DNA of 64,000 bases from Verrucomicrobiaceae bacterium (lineage in GTDB: Bacteria; Verrucomicrobiota; Verrucomicrobiia; Verrucomicrobiales; Verrucomicrobiaceae). The position numbers and the translations under genes are program-made. Below are positions 9,801 through 17,349 of this stretch, in pieces. Under the pieces are notes generated by a model that saw only the letters and a program-made list of their open reading frames with translations, ran no database searches and was not told where the DNA came from. How positions within the stretch are numbered: position 1 is the stretch's first letter; the number at the start of each line of letters is the position of its first letter. Where the stretch lies: assembly GCA_016795485.1 (NCBI GenBank), contig JAEUHM010000025.1, positions 62,001 to 126,000 of the forward strand, written 5' to 3'.

Positions 9801-11294
9801 CCCGGTGAAGCCGGAGAGGGTGAGGCCGCGCAGGGTGAGGCTGCTGCCGGTTTGGACGAGGAAGGCGAGGAAGCCGGTGCCATTGGCAGAGAGCGTGAGG
9901 CCGCCGGGCAGGGCGGTGGCATCTAGGGTGACGCCGCCGGAGTCGCTCACCGTGAGCGCGGTGTTATTCGTGTAGGTGATGAGCGCGATATTTCCTTCGT
10001 TGAGGCCGGGGCTGAACGTGATGGTGTCCGCGCCGGGCTGGAGGGCTGCATCCGCGAGGGCCTGGCGCAGGGAGCCGGAGCCGGAGTCAGCCGTGGTGGA
10101 AACGAGGAAGGTACCCGCCCGCTCCGCCGCGCCGATGTCCGGGAGGACGCTGCCATTGCCATCGCCGTCCGCGATGGGGAAGCCACGCTGATCGGCGGTG
10201 ATGGTGCTGCCGGTGGCTGTATCAATGGCCGGGCTGCCGGGCAGCGGCAGCATGGTCTGCGTGGGGCCGCCGTAGCTTCCAAGTGGGGCGAGCAGGGCAT
10301 CGAGCGGCGTTCCGACGGTGCCGGCGTATTCGCCATTCCCGTTCGGCGTGCCTGCGGGGAAGACTGTGCTGACGGTGCTGTTGTTGCCGATGAGATTGCT
10401 GCCGTCGGAGGTGACGGTGCCGCTAAAATTGCGGATGTCGCTTGAGCCAGTGCCGATGGTATTGCCCGCCACGATGCTGCGGGAGAGCGTCAGCGTGGCG
10501 GGCGAGCCGCTATTGAAGATGCCGCCGCCGTTCCCACCGGCGCTGTTCCCAGCCACCGTGCTGTGCGTGAGGGTGAGCGTCGCGGCGGACGATGGGGCAT
10601 GGACGATGGCTCCGCCATTGCCATTCGGCGCGGCATTGCCGGAGAGGGTGCATTGCGTGAGCGTGGACGTGCCGCCGGTGTGGTAGATGGCACCACCGCC
10701 GGTGCCAAGGCCGTTGGCGGTGTTTCCCGAGAGCGTGCAGCGCGTGAGGGTGAGCGTGCTCTGGCTGCGGATGGCACCCGCCGCGCCGCTGGCGGTATTC
10801 CCGGCAACGGTGCAGTCTTCCATGGTGAGCGCGCCCTCGCTGAGCACCGCGCCGCCGGAGTGCGTGGCCTGCCCCACGAAGCCGGTGAGCCGGAGGCCGA
10901 GCAGGGTGACATCGCCCCCGGCTCCCACCCGCAGGCAGCGGTAGCCATCCCCGCCCGCTCCGGCAGGCCGCGTGAGCGTGAGGCCGCCGGGCAGCGAGCT
11001 AGCATCAATCGTCACGGCATCCGTGCTGGTGATGAGGATGGCGCTCGCGCCGCTGCCGGAGCTAGGCGCTCCGTTTTGCAACTCGATGCTCTGCCCGCTG
11101 AGTGGGGAATCGAAGGTGACGGTGTCCGCTCCGGGCGAGGCGGCGGCATCGCGCAGCGCCTCGCGGAGGGAGAGGCTCGCGCCGGAGGGCGTGTCATTTT
11201 CATCCGCCACCGTGGTGACGGTGAAGGGGGCCGCCTGAAGCGATGCGGTGCAGAGAAAGCAGGCGAGGCTAAGGAAGAGGGTGAAGCGGTTCAT
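6816..11294 (-). CDS. Secreted CSLREA / parallel beta-helix repeat protein
   Basis: A 1492-aa extracellular protein. The frame is open to 11447, but ATG 11294 is chosen because it gives a clean signal peptide (MNRFTLFLSLACFLCTASLQ). The mature protein is made of four large modules. Each starts with a 'VTTVADENDTPSGASLSLRE'-like segment (CSLREA type), continues with many 'GGAI.N.GTLTLTQCTLSGN' turns typical of polymorphic-outer-membrane-protein-like beta-helices, and closes with 'GSPAID....TDQRGFPIADGDG...PDIGA' (choice-of-anchor Q type). The last ~110 residues (YNAYIWETL to RVVVTKD) form a separate domain with a 'DFDSDGQTNESEWL' segment often seen near the C-terminus of verrucomicrobial surface proteins. 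A role as a surface adhesin or carbohydrate-binding protein is likely. The gene lies between the sulfatase and a copy of that sulfatase's 3' end. Confidence 0.85.
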   Translation of the reverse strand: MNRFTLFLSLACFLCTASLQAAPFTVTTVADENDTPSGASLSLREALRDAAASPGADTVTFDSPLSGQSIELQNGAPSSGSGASAILITSTDAVTIDASSLPGGLTLTRPAGAGGDGYRCLRVGAGGDVTLLGLRLTGFVGQATHSGGAVLSEGALTMEDCTVAGNTASGAAGAIRSQSTLTLTRCTLSGNTANGLGTGGGAIYHTGGTSTLTQCTLSGNAAPNGNGGAIVHAPSSAATLTLTHSTVAGNSAGGNGGGIFNSGSPATLTLSRSIVAGNTIGTGSSDIRNFSGTVTSDGSNLIGNNSTVSTVFPAGTPNGNGEYAGTVGTPLDALLAPLGSYGGPTQTMLPLPGSPAIDTATGSTITADQRGFPIADGDGNGSVLPDIGAAERAGTFLVSTTADSGSGSLRQALADAALQPGADTITFSPGLNEGNIALITYTNNTALTVSDSGGVTLDATALPGGLTLSANGTGFLAFLVQTGSSLTLRGLTLSGFTGQTGTDGGAIRNDGTLTMTQCTLSGNSASSDGGAIRNDGTLTLTQCTLSGNSAANGDGGAIFNFSGTLTLTQCTLSGNSASISGGAIHNSSTLTLTQCTLSGNSASSDGGAISSLGSLTLTNSIVAGNTAALGGPDISRFGAITTIGVNLLSSLVNSGLSAGPSVLVGAPLLAPLGSYGGPTKTMPPLPGSPAIDAAAVLIPAITTDQRGFPIADGDGNGSVLPDIGAAERAGTFLVSTTADSGAGSLRQALADAALQPGADTITFSPGLNEGNIALSSYTNDGFGNTALTVSGSSSVTVDATALPGGLTLSGNGTGFRAFLVQTGSSLTLRGLTLSGFTGQTGNAGGAILNFGTLTLTQCSLSGNSATDASGGAIYNGGTLTLTQSTLSGNSASDGGAIGNFGTLTLTQCTLSGNSASSGGAIENFGTLTLANSIVAGNTATLVGPDIFHAGTITATGVNLLSSLVNSGLVDDANVTVGAPLLAPLGNYGGPTPTRPPLPGSPAIDAASGTAFTADQRGFPIADGDGNGSVLPDIGAAEANAPNVVTNTNDSGLGSLRQVVADAAAQLGPDGILFHATLTGGILTLSSEIVLASSVTIDASSLAGGMTISGNNATRHFTVNSGQTVTLKNLILTGGSTPSASNGGAILNNGTLTVQGCTLHGNTATAGGAAIFNSATLTVSTSTLSNNTATGNGGAIQTAVGTTTTLAQCTLTGNSCGTGGNAGGAIRNDGALALTHCTVSGNISGGSAGGIFAGGTAITLTNCIVAENTATLSGTDLRGPTLTTYVGANIVPSVGGIGGVAGPPAITAAPQLAPLGDYGGPTQTMALLPTSPARNAAAVLSPAITTDQRGFPIVGTPDIGAYEAGTLNPNYNAYIWETLPTAGNGLITDPLHAAAFDFDSDGQTNESEWLALTNAAESTSFFRITQAAHNGTHFIVTFPTVPGRTYQLAGSEDLVFDSWTPLGSAPGTGSDVSLQVLVTGLTRSFFRVVVTKD
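8771..10294 (-). repeat. Long direct repeat inside the beta-helix gene (8771-9294 and 9791-10294)
   Basis: Two segments of about 0.5 kb inside the repeat-protein gene are near-identical over long runs, covering the end of one beta-helix block, the module junction and the start of the next. A third, more diverged copy of the junction lies near 8180-8340. Between them the 45-60 base 'GGAI...TLTLTQCTLSGN' units repeat many times. Such direct repeats in one frame allow gain or loss of whole modules by recombination, so the length of this protein probably varies between strains. Confidence 0.85.
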
Positions 11295-11501
11295 GGTCCA
11301 GGTAGTGGTGCTTGCGGCAGCGGAGGTGGCTTGTTTCAGAATAAACAGTGGGCGGGAGAAAAGAATGGCACCATTCCGATGACTGATATCACCCGCTAGA
11401 CATCCAGGATCACCTGAACCAGCGGTGAGAATGCCATGACGGACCAAACTTGGCGAGGGTAAAGTTTCTGGCCACAGAATGCGACCAAAACGACCATCTC
11501 C

Positions 11502-12935
11502 TCATTCCCGCTTTGGGGTGCGGCCGTGGTAGGGGAACTTGTCCCAGTCGTTGTTGTTAGGGTCTAGGCGTGGGTCGTTGGTTTGCTGCATCCATGAGTC
11601 CACTTTGTTTCTCAGTTGGTTCAGCGTTTCTGCGTGCTGGGGGTCGGCAGCGATGTTGTGGAGTTGGTGGGGATCGGTGCGGACGTCGTAGAGCTCCTCT
11701 GCGGGACGTTTGCCAAAGATCCATGCCACGTGCTTGGCATAGGCAGGCTCTGACTGATGCGCGAGCAGGAAGTCCTTCACCTGCGTGGTATCCACATCGC
11801 CGTAGGGGCGACCGTGAAGGAAGAGCACGTCTGGATCACCAGCGGGCCAGCGGTCTGGACGCAGATTGCGGATGTAGAGGAAGTCGCGCGTGCGGACGGC
11901 CCGGATCGGGTAGCTTTGGTTATCATGCCGGACGTTGGCGTGGCGCTCCCGCTCCATAAATACGCAGTCGCGGGTCAAACTCGGCTCACTATCAAGAAGA
12001 AGCGACTTAACGCTGACCATCGTCATCTGAGCGGGCACCTTGAGCCCAGCGAGCTCGAGAAAAGTGGGTCCCAAGTCAGCTACATTCACAAACGCATCCA
12101 CTTTACGGCCAGGGGTGAGGTGTTTCCCCCAGCGTATGGCTAGCGGCACACGCGAGCCTGCATCGTAGCAGTTGGCCAGACCGCGCGGCATCTGCCAGCC
12201 GTTGTCGCTGGTGTAAATGACGACGGTGTCATCGAGCTGCCCGTTCTTTTCTAACAATCCAATGGCTGCCTCAGCTTCTTCGTCCAGCTTCATGACGCCG
12301 CCGTAGTAGTTCATGAGATCATCGCGCACGGCCTGGCAGTCTGGCAACTCCGGTGGCACGGTGAGCTTGGAGGGGTCGAGCTTCTGTTTGGCAAGATCGA
12401 GGTAGGGGAGCTTGCCGCCTTTGGTGGAGGTGTCGATGTTTCCCACCCAGAAGAAGAAGGGCTTGGAGGCATCGCGCTTAGCGTAGAAGTCCGCAAAGCT
12501 CTCATGCTTGGTGCCTACGGGATTCTCCTGCCACCCTGAGAGCTGATGGTTTCCCGGCCCCCAGCCCTTGCCACTGTAGCCCACCGAGTAGCCTGCCTCT
12601 CTGAGCAAGTCAGTGACCACGGGCGTATCTCGCGGGAAGTCGCTGTTCAGACTGGCCCGCGCGCCGAGCTGATGCGCGGCCTTGCCGGTGAGCAAACAGG
12701 AACGCGTGGGCGAACACGACGGCACCGGATTGAAGGTGTGAGTGAAGAGCACGCCTTCTTTGGCGACTCGATCAAAGGCAGGCGTCTTCGCCATCGGATC
12801 GCCGAGGATGCCCGCAGTGGGCCACTTCCAATTGTCGCCAATAATAAAGAGGATGTTGGGCCGATCTGCCGCGCCCAAAGAACTCGCCACAGCGAACACG
12901 AGCAGAGCGAGGCGAAAAAGAAAAGAGCCGTTCAT
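11502..12935 (-). CDS. Secreted sulfatase, sulfamidase-like
   Basis: A 477-aa type I sulfatase with a signal peptide ending near residue 22. The cysteine to be converted to formylglycine is C74 in CSPTR, followed by SCLLTGKAAHQLG. The first metal site is written FIIGDNWKW (D34 N35) where most sulfatases have DDQG. A second acidic site follows in IYTSDNGWQMPRGLANCYDA, leading into GSRVPLAIRWG, a pattern typical of the N-sulfoglucosamine sulfohydrolase (sulfamidase) branch. It probably removes sulfate from a sulfated glycan outside the cytoplasm. No separate maturase gene is in the window. The last 31 codons are duplicated at 6608-6711. Sulfatase identity is secure; the substrate class is inferred from motif resemblance. 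Confidence 0.92.
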   Translation of the reverse strand: MNGSFLFRLALLVFAVASSLGAADRPNILFIIGDNWKWPTAGILGDPMAKTPAFDRVAKEGVLFTHTFNPVPSCSPTRSCLLTGKAAHQLGARASLNSDFPRDTPVVTDLLREAGYSVGYSGKGWGPGNHQLSGWQENPVGTKHESFADFYAKRDASKPFFFWVGNIDTSTKGGKLPYLDLAKQKLDPSKLTVPPELPDCQAVRDDLMNYYGGVMKLDEEAEAAIGLLEKNGQLDDTVVIYTSDNGWQMPRGLANCYDAGSRVPLAIRWGKHLTPGRKVDAFVNVADLGPTFLELAGLKVPAQMTMVSVKSLLLDSEPSLTRDCVFMERERHANVRHDNQSYPIRAVRTRDFLYIRNLRPDRWPAGDPDVLFLHGRPYGDVDTTQVKDFLLAHQSEPAYAKHVAWIFGKRPAEELYDVRTDPHQLHNIAADPQHAETLNQLRNKVDSWMQQTNDPRLDPNNNDWDKFPYHGRTPKRE

Positions 12936-13087
12936 GGTGAGGAGAGAGCTTGTTTTGAAAACCTCTCGCTGACCAGAACAAAGTCGCCGTCTCGGACGCT
13001 CAGCGGCTCACCGGGCAGCCAAACCGATTCTCCCTGCCGCCGTGCCGAATCTCTGGCTGAGGTGCGGCAGTCTCCTGCGGGTTCCGC

Positions 13088-13364
13088 CACGATTCATTCT
13101 TCCGGCTAGCAGTGTCAGGCAGGTCCCGCCACGATTCATCCTTCCGGCTAGCAGTCTCGGAAGGCCCCACCACGATTCATCCTTCCGGCTAGTAGTCTCC
13201 GGCAGGTCCCGCCACGATTCATCCTTCCGGCTAGCAGTCTCCGGCGGGTCCCGCCACGATTCATCCTTCCGGCTAGCAGTCTCCGGCAGGCCCCGCCACG
13301 ATTCGTCCTTCCGGCTAGGAGACTCGGGAAGGTCGCGCCACGATTCGTTTTTCCGGCTAACACC
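13088..13364. repeat. 42-bp tandem repeat array, seven units
   Basis: Seven copies of a unit built on CACGATTCATCCTTCCGGCT followed by AGCAGTCTCCGGCAGGTCCC start at 13088, 13130, 13171, 13213, 13255, 13297 and 13339. Spacing is 42 bases except for one step of 41. Degenerate traces continue on the left to about 13040. The array fills most of the 504-base gap between two divergent genes, the sulfatase (start 12935) and the winged-helix regulator (start 13440). The units are contiguous with no unique spacers, so it is not CRISPR. The 41-base step breaks the reading frame on either strand, which argues against a coding role for the ORFs that cross it. The regular ~42-base pitch equals about four helical turns. 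Confidence 0.9.
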
Positions 13365-13439
13365 CCTCTGACGGCCCCAAACCGTCTCGTGGAAGGGGAA
13401 AATCTTGAGTGGGCTGCCAAAAATCGGCAAAATACGCCC

Positions 13440-13802
13440 ATGTCGACTCCAACCGCCCCTTTCACGCCGTCCCCCGAGCCCAGCCCAAACCCCAACCTGG
13501 ATCAGGAGTTGGTGTATGAAGCCCTCGGCTTCACGGGGCGGCGTCTTTTGCTCCAGCGCCTGGCCTCCCAGGGCAGTTGCACCGCCGCCGAGCTCTACCC
13601 GCACAGCCACCTGAAACGGGACAACACCTCCAAGCATCTCCAGGCCCTCGTCCGTGCCGGACTGGCCACGATGACGAAAGACCCCAAAGACACCCGCCGC
13701 CTCCGCTACGAACTCACTCCCCACCTGAAGCCCACCCAAGCCGAAGACGGCCACTGGGAGCTAGACTTTGGCTTCTGCCTCATGCGGTGGAGGGATAAGT
13801 GA
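13440..13802 (+). CDS. Small winged-helix DNA-binding regulator (ArsR-like)
   Basis: A 120-aa protein. ATG 13440 is chosen over the earlier in-frame start at 13389 because the residues before it have no family-like character. A proline-rich leader of ~18 residues is followed by a winged helix: ELVYEALGFTGRRLLLQRLA, then SCTAAELYPHSHLKRDNTSK as the recognition part, then HLQALVRAGLATMTKDPKDT and RRLRYELTP as the wing. This is the ArsR/MarR-like layout without an obvious metal site. The start lies about 75 bases from the end of the 42-bp array, so the array is in its promoter region and could be its binding target. That link is inference from position only. No other gene follows closely. Confidence 0.7.
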   Translation: MSTPTAPFTPSPEPSPNPNLDQELVYEALGFTGRRLLLQRLASQGSCTAAELYPHSHLKRDNTSKHLQALVRAGLATMTKDPKDTRRLRYELTPHLKPTQAEDGHWELDFGFCLMRWRDK

Positions 13803-13887
13803 GATTAACAACCGAGCCAATTCCGAAACCCAGTCCCGAGAGCGAGACGTCCGGCACCGTTGCACTAACACTGTCTGGCGGAGTCCT

Positions 13888-14064
13888 GGACTGCGGCAGC
13901 CTGCTGCCGCTCGTGCAAGGCAGCCCTGCTGCCGTTAGCGTCTCTACGGCCCGCCACGACGACCCGCTACCGCAAGGGCGAAGCCTTGGTGCTTCGATCG
14001 ATGTCCATCGGACTACCCGCCAGCAAGGCTGGCTCAGACAAGCGGCAGCAGGCTGCCGCAGTCC
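13888..14064. repeat. Inverted pair of REP-like palindromes (REPIN-like)
   Basis: The 24 bases at 13888-13911 and at 14041-14064 are perfect reverse complements (GGACTGCGGCAGCCTGCTGC... against AGCGGCAGCAGGCTGCCGCA...). Each arm is itself a hairpin: GCGGCAG and CTGCCGC pair around a 4-base loop. Two palindromes facing each other about 130 bases apart match the build of REP doublets. The 418-base gap 13803-14220 that holds them has no gene I can support. A third weaker palindrome, GGCAGCCCTGCTGCC, lies at 13920-13934. No adjacent REP-type transposase (RAYT) is present. Confidence 0.8.
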
Positions 14065-14220
14065 GGGTGGCTTTTCGACAAAATCCCGAGCTCTCACCAC
14101 GCTGCCGAGAGAGTTTCTTCATCCTTTGTCCACCATCTCGACTAACAACCACCCGCGCGGATTAAGACTCGCCCAGGCAGTTGACGTTTCAAGCCTCAAA
14201 CGTCACGACACCGCTGCCCC

Positions 14221-15111
14221 TCAGTCACCTGCCGACTGGCGCAAGGCTTGGAGGAATGCCTGCAAGAGAGGTGATGCCTTGCCAGCCCGGAGGATGGCAC
14301 CGACTACGATGGGAGGTGCGGGTGGCTTGATGGCGAGATACTTGGCTCTTTTTCCTGCCATCATGGCGTAGGTGGGTGGCCCGAAGGCGATCCCCTGCCC
14401 TGCCTCGACGGCGGCCATGAGGCTGGTAGCACCATCCACGTGTGAGACGATGCGGGCTGCTCGCTTGGCATGGCGAACAACTCCCTGCAACCAGTGATGA
14501 TAGTCAGGATAACCCTCGCGCACGAAAGCAACGATGGGCTGCCGCATGACTTCATCCAGAGTGACGGAGCGCCGTTGCGCGAACGCGTGTTCATTAGGCA
14601 CCATGATGCCAATGGGCATCTCCTGCAGCGGCTCAAACACGAGTCCGCCACCTTTTCTCAAAGGCGGCTCCACGGCCAAGGCGACATCCAGCTCACGGGC
14701 CTTCAGCCCTGCAAGGATCTCATCACTAGCAAAGTCATGCAGCACCACACGCACCTTGGGGTGGGTCTTGCGGAAGAGTTTCAACACTTTGGGCAACAAC
14801 TCCGTGGTAGGCGTGGGTGAGTAGCCCACTCGGAGCTCGCCAGCGGACTCCGTGGGCAAGGCGCGCACTCGCCGCACGCCATCCTCCACACGCGCCAAAA
14901 CGGCTCTGGCATCCTTCAGGAAAAGTTTACCCGCAGCAGTGAGCACGATCTGCTTGGCACCTCGGTCAAACAACGGCGCACCGAGTTCACTCTCCAGATC
15001 GCGTATCTGACGGCTAAGCGGCGGCTGAGAGACATTGAGCCTAGCGGCGGCCTTGGTGATACTGCCCTCGTCAGCAACGGTGACGAAGTATCTGAGGTGG
15101 CGGAGTTCCAT
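14221..15111 (-). CDS. LysR-family transcriptional regulator
   Basis: A 296-aa LysR protein. The N-terminal helix-turn-helix is clear (MELRHLRYFVTVADEGSI, then TKAAARLNVSQPPLSRQI at about residues 20-37), followed by LFDRGAKQIVLTAAGK and a substrate-binding domain (ELRVGYSP, ELDVALAVEPPL, AVEAGQGIAFGPP). ATG 15111 is preferred over the GTG at 15120 because MELRHLRYF is the usual family start. It is divergent from the bicupin gene at 15214, with a T-N11-A palindrome in the 102-base gap, so the bicupin is its probable target. The inducer is unknown. Confidence 0.93.
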   Translation of the reverse strand: MELRHLRYFVTVADEGSITKAAARLNVSQPPLSRQIRDLESELGAPLFDRGAKQIVLTAAGKLFLKDARAVLARVEDGVRRVRALPTESAGELRVGYSPTPTTELLPKVLKLFRKTHPKVRVVLHDFASDEILAGLKARELDVALAVEPPLRKGGGLVFEPLQEMPIGIMVPNEHAFAQRRSVTLDEVMRQPIVAFVREGYPDYHHWLQGVVRHAKRAARIVSHVDGATSLMAAVEAGQGIAFGPPTYAMMAGKRAKYLAIKPPAPPIVVGAILRAGKASPLLQAFLQALRQSAGD

Positions 15112-15120
15112 GAGGCACAC

Positions 15121-15135
15121 ATACTCAGAAGGTAT
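15121..15135. promoter_or_regulatory. Probable LysR operator (T-N11-A palindrome)
   Basis: ATACTCAGAAGGTAT is an interrupted palindrome (ATAC-N7-GTAT) that fits the T-N11-A rule for LysR boxes. It lies immediately upstream of the LysR start codon and 79 bases before the divergent bicupin start, the usual place for autoregulation and control of the neighbour. No -35/-10 pair could be fixed with confidence. Confidence 0.55.
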
Positions 15136-15213
15136 GGGTCACCAATCAACTTGGTATTTTTCATCAAGACCACTTCGTCCCAGTGTGCTCAGGTCTAACA
15201 ACACCTCTCACTC

Positions 15214-16140
15214 ATGAAAGCAACGCTTACCCGAGCCAACGAAATCCGCACCGTCCGCGCCTATGGCGATGAAATCCATGTCCATCTGGGCTCAGAAGTG
15301 AGTGGTGGCAAGTTCACCATGTTCACCGACTGCACTCCACCGCAGATGGGCCCGCCGCCACACTTCCACACCACGGAGGATGAGTGGTGGTATGTGCTGG
15401 AAGGTAAGGCGGAGTTCTTTGACGGAGAAAACTGGATAGCCGTGGCGCCTGGAGGCGCGGTGTTCTCTCCGATGAACTCCCTGCACTCCTTCCGCAATGT
15501 GGGCGACACCACGCTGAAGAACATCACCTCGCTCTCGCCTTCTGGCTTCGAGGAGTTCTTCAGTGAGTCCCAGGCTGTCTTTGAGCAGGGCGGAGAGCCG
15601 GACATGCAGAAGCTCATCGGCATTGCGGCTAAGCGGAACATCTTTTTCCCCACTCTGGTGCCAGAGTTTGCCTCCCAACAGGGCAAGGCCACTCTGCCAC
15701 CAGCCATCGTGCAGCCGGAAGACGGCAAAGTGCTGCATGCTTTTGGCGAGGAAGTGACTTTCCTGCTCGGGGCTGAGCACACGGGGGCAAAGTTCGCCAT
15801 GTTCACCGAACTGACGCCTCCTGGCGGCGGACCGCCACCGCATTGGCATGAGCACGAGGATGAGTGGTTCCTCGTGCTAGAAGGCACGGTCAGCTTTTAC
15901 ATCGATGGGCAGTGGCATGAAGCGAATCCGGGCGATGCGGTGCTAGCTCCGCGCAAGCAAGTGCACACCTTCAAGAACAACACGTCATCCCCCACCAAGA
16001 TGTTAGTGCATGCCACGTCCGATAACTTTGAAAGGTTCATCACTGCTGCGGCAGCAGAGTTTGCACGTCCAGAAGGGCCGGATATGGGCCGTGCGGTGCA
16101 GATTGCCGAAGAGCACGGCATTCACTTCGTCGAACCCTGA
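15214..16140 (+). CDS. Bicupin protein (quercetin-dioxygenase-like)
   Basis: A 308-aa protein made of two similar cupin domains, about 1-150 and 155-308, that look like an internal duplication. Metal-binding motif 1 appears twice: GPPPHFHTTEDEW (H50, H52) and GPPPHWHEHEDEW (H210, H212), each followed by a conserved VLEG. Second cupin motifs follow (FSPMNSLHSFRN and LAPRKQVHTFKN). It has no signal peptide. Such proteins are often metal-dependent dioxygenases or isomerases, but many bicupins have no known substrate. The divergent LysR gene probably regulates it. Its 3' end overlaps the convergent sialidase-fold gene by 19 bases. Confidence 0.85.
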   Translation: MKATLTRANEIRTVRAYGDEIHVHLGSEVSGGKFTMFTDCTPPQMGPPPHFHTTEDEWWYVLEGKAEFFDGENWIAVAPGGAVFSPMNSLHSFRNVGDTTLKNITSLSPSGFEEFFSESQAVFEQGGEPDMQKLIGIAAKRNIFFPTLVPEFASQQGKATLPPAIVQPEDGKVLHAFGEEVTFLLGAEHTGAKFAMFTELTPPGGGPPPHWHEHEDEWFLVLEGTVSFYIDGQWHEANPGDAVLAPRKQVHTFKNNTSSPTKMLVHATSDNFERFITAAAAEFARPEGPDMGRAVQIAEEHGIHFVEP

Positions 16141-17312
16141 GCGCTCGGCACGGGATTCGGCTCTGACCAAAGGATGCGTGCCACAAACGTGGCACCCTCG
16201 GCACCGCGTGCCTTGGAGTCCTTCATGAACATGCCCTCACACACCGTGACCCAAGATTCATGGTCGTTGATGCGCGCACAGCCGAAGTTGCCCATCTCCG
16301 CGCCACGCTCAGGAACGACGACTTTCTCAGTCGCGCGGATGACCTGGAGTTTCGCGGGATCGACACGAGCCATGAACAACGGTGCGCGATGCCGCACGAT
16401 GTGATCATTGTTTGCACCACGGCGAGTGTAGACGAGCAAGAGACCCTCTCGATGCGCCAGCCAGTGCTGCTGCGTGTTGTAGCTGCCAAGGTCCGCACCA
16501 TCGTCGAACGTCCACGGCTGTGGCGTAGAGAACTCGAGCCCGTCATCGCTCACACTCACATAGCCGCGCTCGTCATTCCGCAGCGTGAGGTAATAACGAC
16601 CGCTAAAGGCAATCAACGACGGCTCATAAAGCCCACGGGCCACATCCAGACGCAAGACATTCCCATTCCGCACATAGACAAGGTTCTCGCCGTCGAACTG
16701 ACACTCGGCCACGGTTGTGCTGTAGCGATCTTTGGCGCTCTTGGCGATGTAGAGCGGCACGAGCAGTTTCCCGTCATCCTTAACTACCCACTGCGCACAA
16801 GCATTGCGCGCAAAGTTAAACTCTTCGACTTCGGGCAGCTCCAAAACCTGCCACGGTGTCCATTTCGATGTCTTGGGGTCGAAGATGGCATACACCGTCT
16901 GATGGGAGCGCTTCACGTCGTCGAGCTGCTTGCCCTTTGGGCTGTAGCGCACCCGGCAGCCGATGGCGATGAGTCTGCCCGTCTTCTCATGCCAACCTGG
17001 GGTGACATCGGCAACACTGAGCGTCACGCCATCTGCCTGCGGCTGCCAGTCGATCTCTGGCGGCAAAATAGGACCACTCCAGGACCCATCAACTCCCTCG
17101 CGCTGCATGAAGTGCAGGCCGGAGTAGTAGTCAGAGACTTTCAGATGCTTCTGAATCGTCATCACCACACCACCCGGCACAGGCGCGGCCCGCGGGTGAA
17201 ACCACAGGAACTTGCCGTCATCGTGCTTCATCACGGTTTCGAGTTTCACCGTGAAGTCGACCGCTCGCGCGGAACTCAGAAGCACACAGAACAAAGCAAA
17301 AATAATGCGCAT
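16122..17312 (-). CDS. Secreted sialidase-fold (BNR-like) protein
   Basis: A 396-aa protein with a signal peptide (MRIIFALFCVLLSSARA). The rest fits a six-bladed beta-propeller of the sialidase superfamily: HPRAAPVPGGVVMTIQ near the start, RLIAIGCRVRYS, DDGKLLVPLY, an Asp-box-like VSDDGLEFSTPQPW, and EMGNFGCARINDHESWVTV near the end. The arginine triad of true sialidases cannot be assigned by eye, so glycan hydrolysis is likely but unproven. It lies 37 bases downstream of the DMT permease gene on the same strand and probably shares its transcript. The 3' end overlaps the convergent bicupin gene. Confidence 0.75.
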   Translation of the reverse strand: MRIIFALFCVLLSSARAVDFTVKLETVMKHDDGKFLWFHPRAAPVPGGVVMTIQKHLKVSDYYSGLHFMQREGVDGSWSGPILPPEIDWQPQADGVTLSVADVTPGWHEKTGRLIAIGCRVRYSPKGKQLDDVKRSHQTVYAIFDPKTSKWTPWQVLELPEVEEFNFARNACAQWVVKDDGKLLVPLYIAKSAKDRYSTTVAECQFDGENLVYVRNGNVLRLDVARGLYEPSLIAFSGRYYLTLRNDERGYVSVSDDGLEFSTPQPWTFDDGADLGSYNTQQHWLAHREGLLLVYTRRGANNDHIVRHRAPLFMARVDPAKLQVIRATEKVVVPERGAEMGNFGCARINDHESWVTVCEGMFMKDSKARGAEGATFVARILWSEPNPVPSAQGSTK

Positions 17313-17349
17313 GGTTGTTGGGATCTAAAAATGGAAGAAGCTCACCGGG

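Noticed and set aside
7590-9926. Plus-strand open frame of 778 codons opposite the beta-helix gene
   Set aside because: It is the antisense shadow of the repeat gene. Its sequence is low-complexity Gly/Ala/Arg-rich, repeats only because the sense strand repeats, and has no signal or domain.
13088-13364. Possible CRISPR array
   Set aside because: The units are contiguous with no unique spacers, and no cas gene is nearby.
13042-13371. Plus-strand frame of 109 codons made of the 42-bp array
   Set aside because: It consists only of the array translated, with a frame change inside and no support outside the repeats.
13008-13754. Minus-strand frame of 248 codons crossing the 42-bp array
   Set aside because: The repeat reads as SRKDESWRDLPET in part and switches frame at the 41-base step, and the rest lies antisense to the winged-helix gene. 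It is better explained as non-coding.
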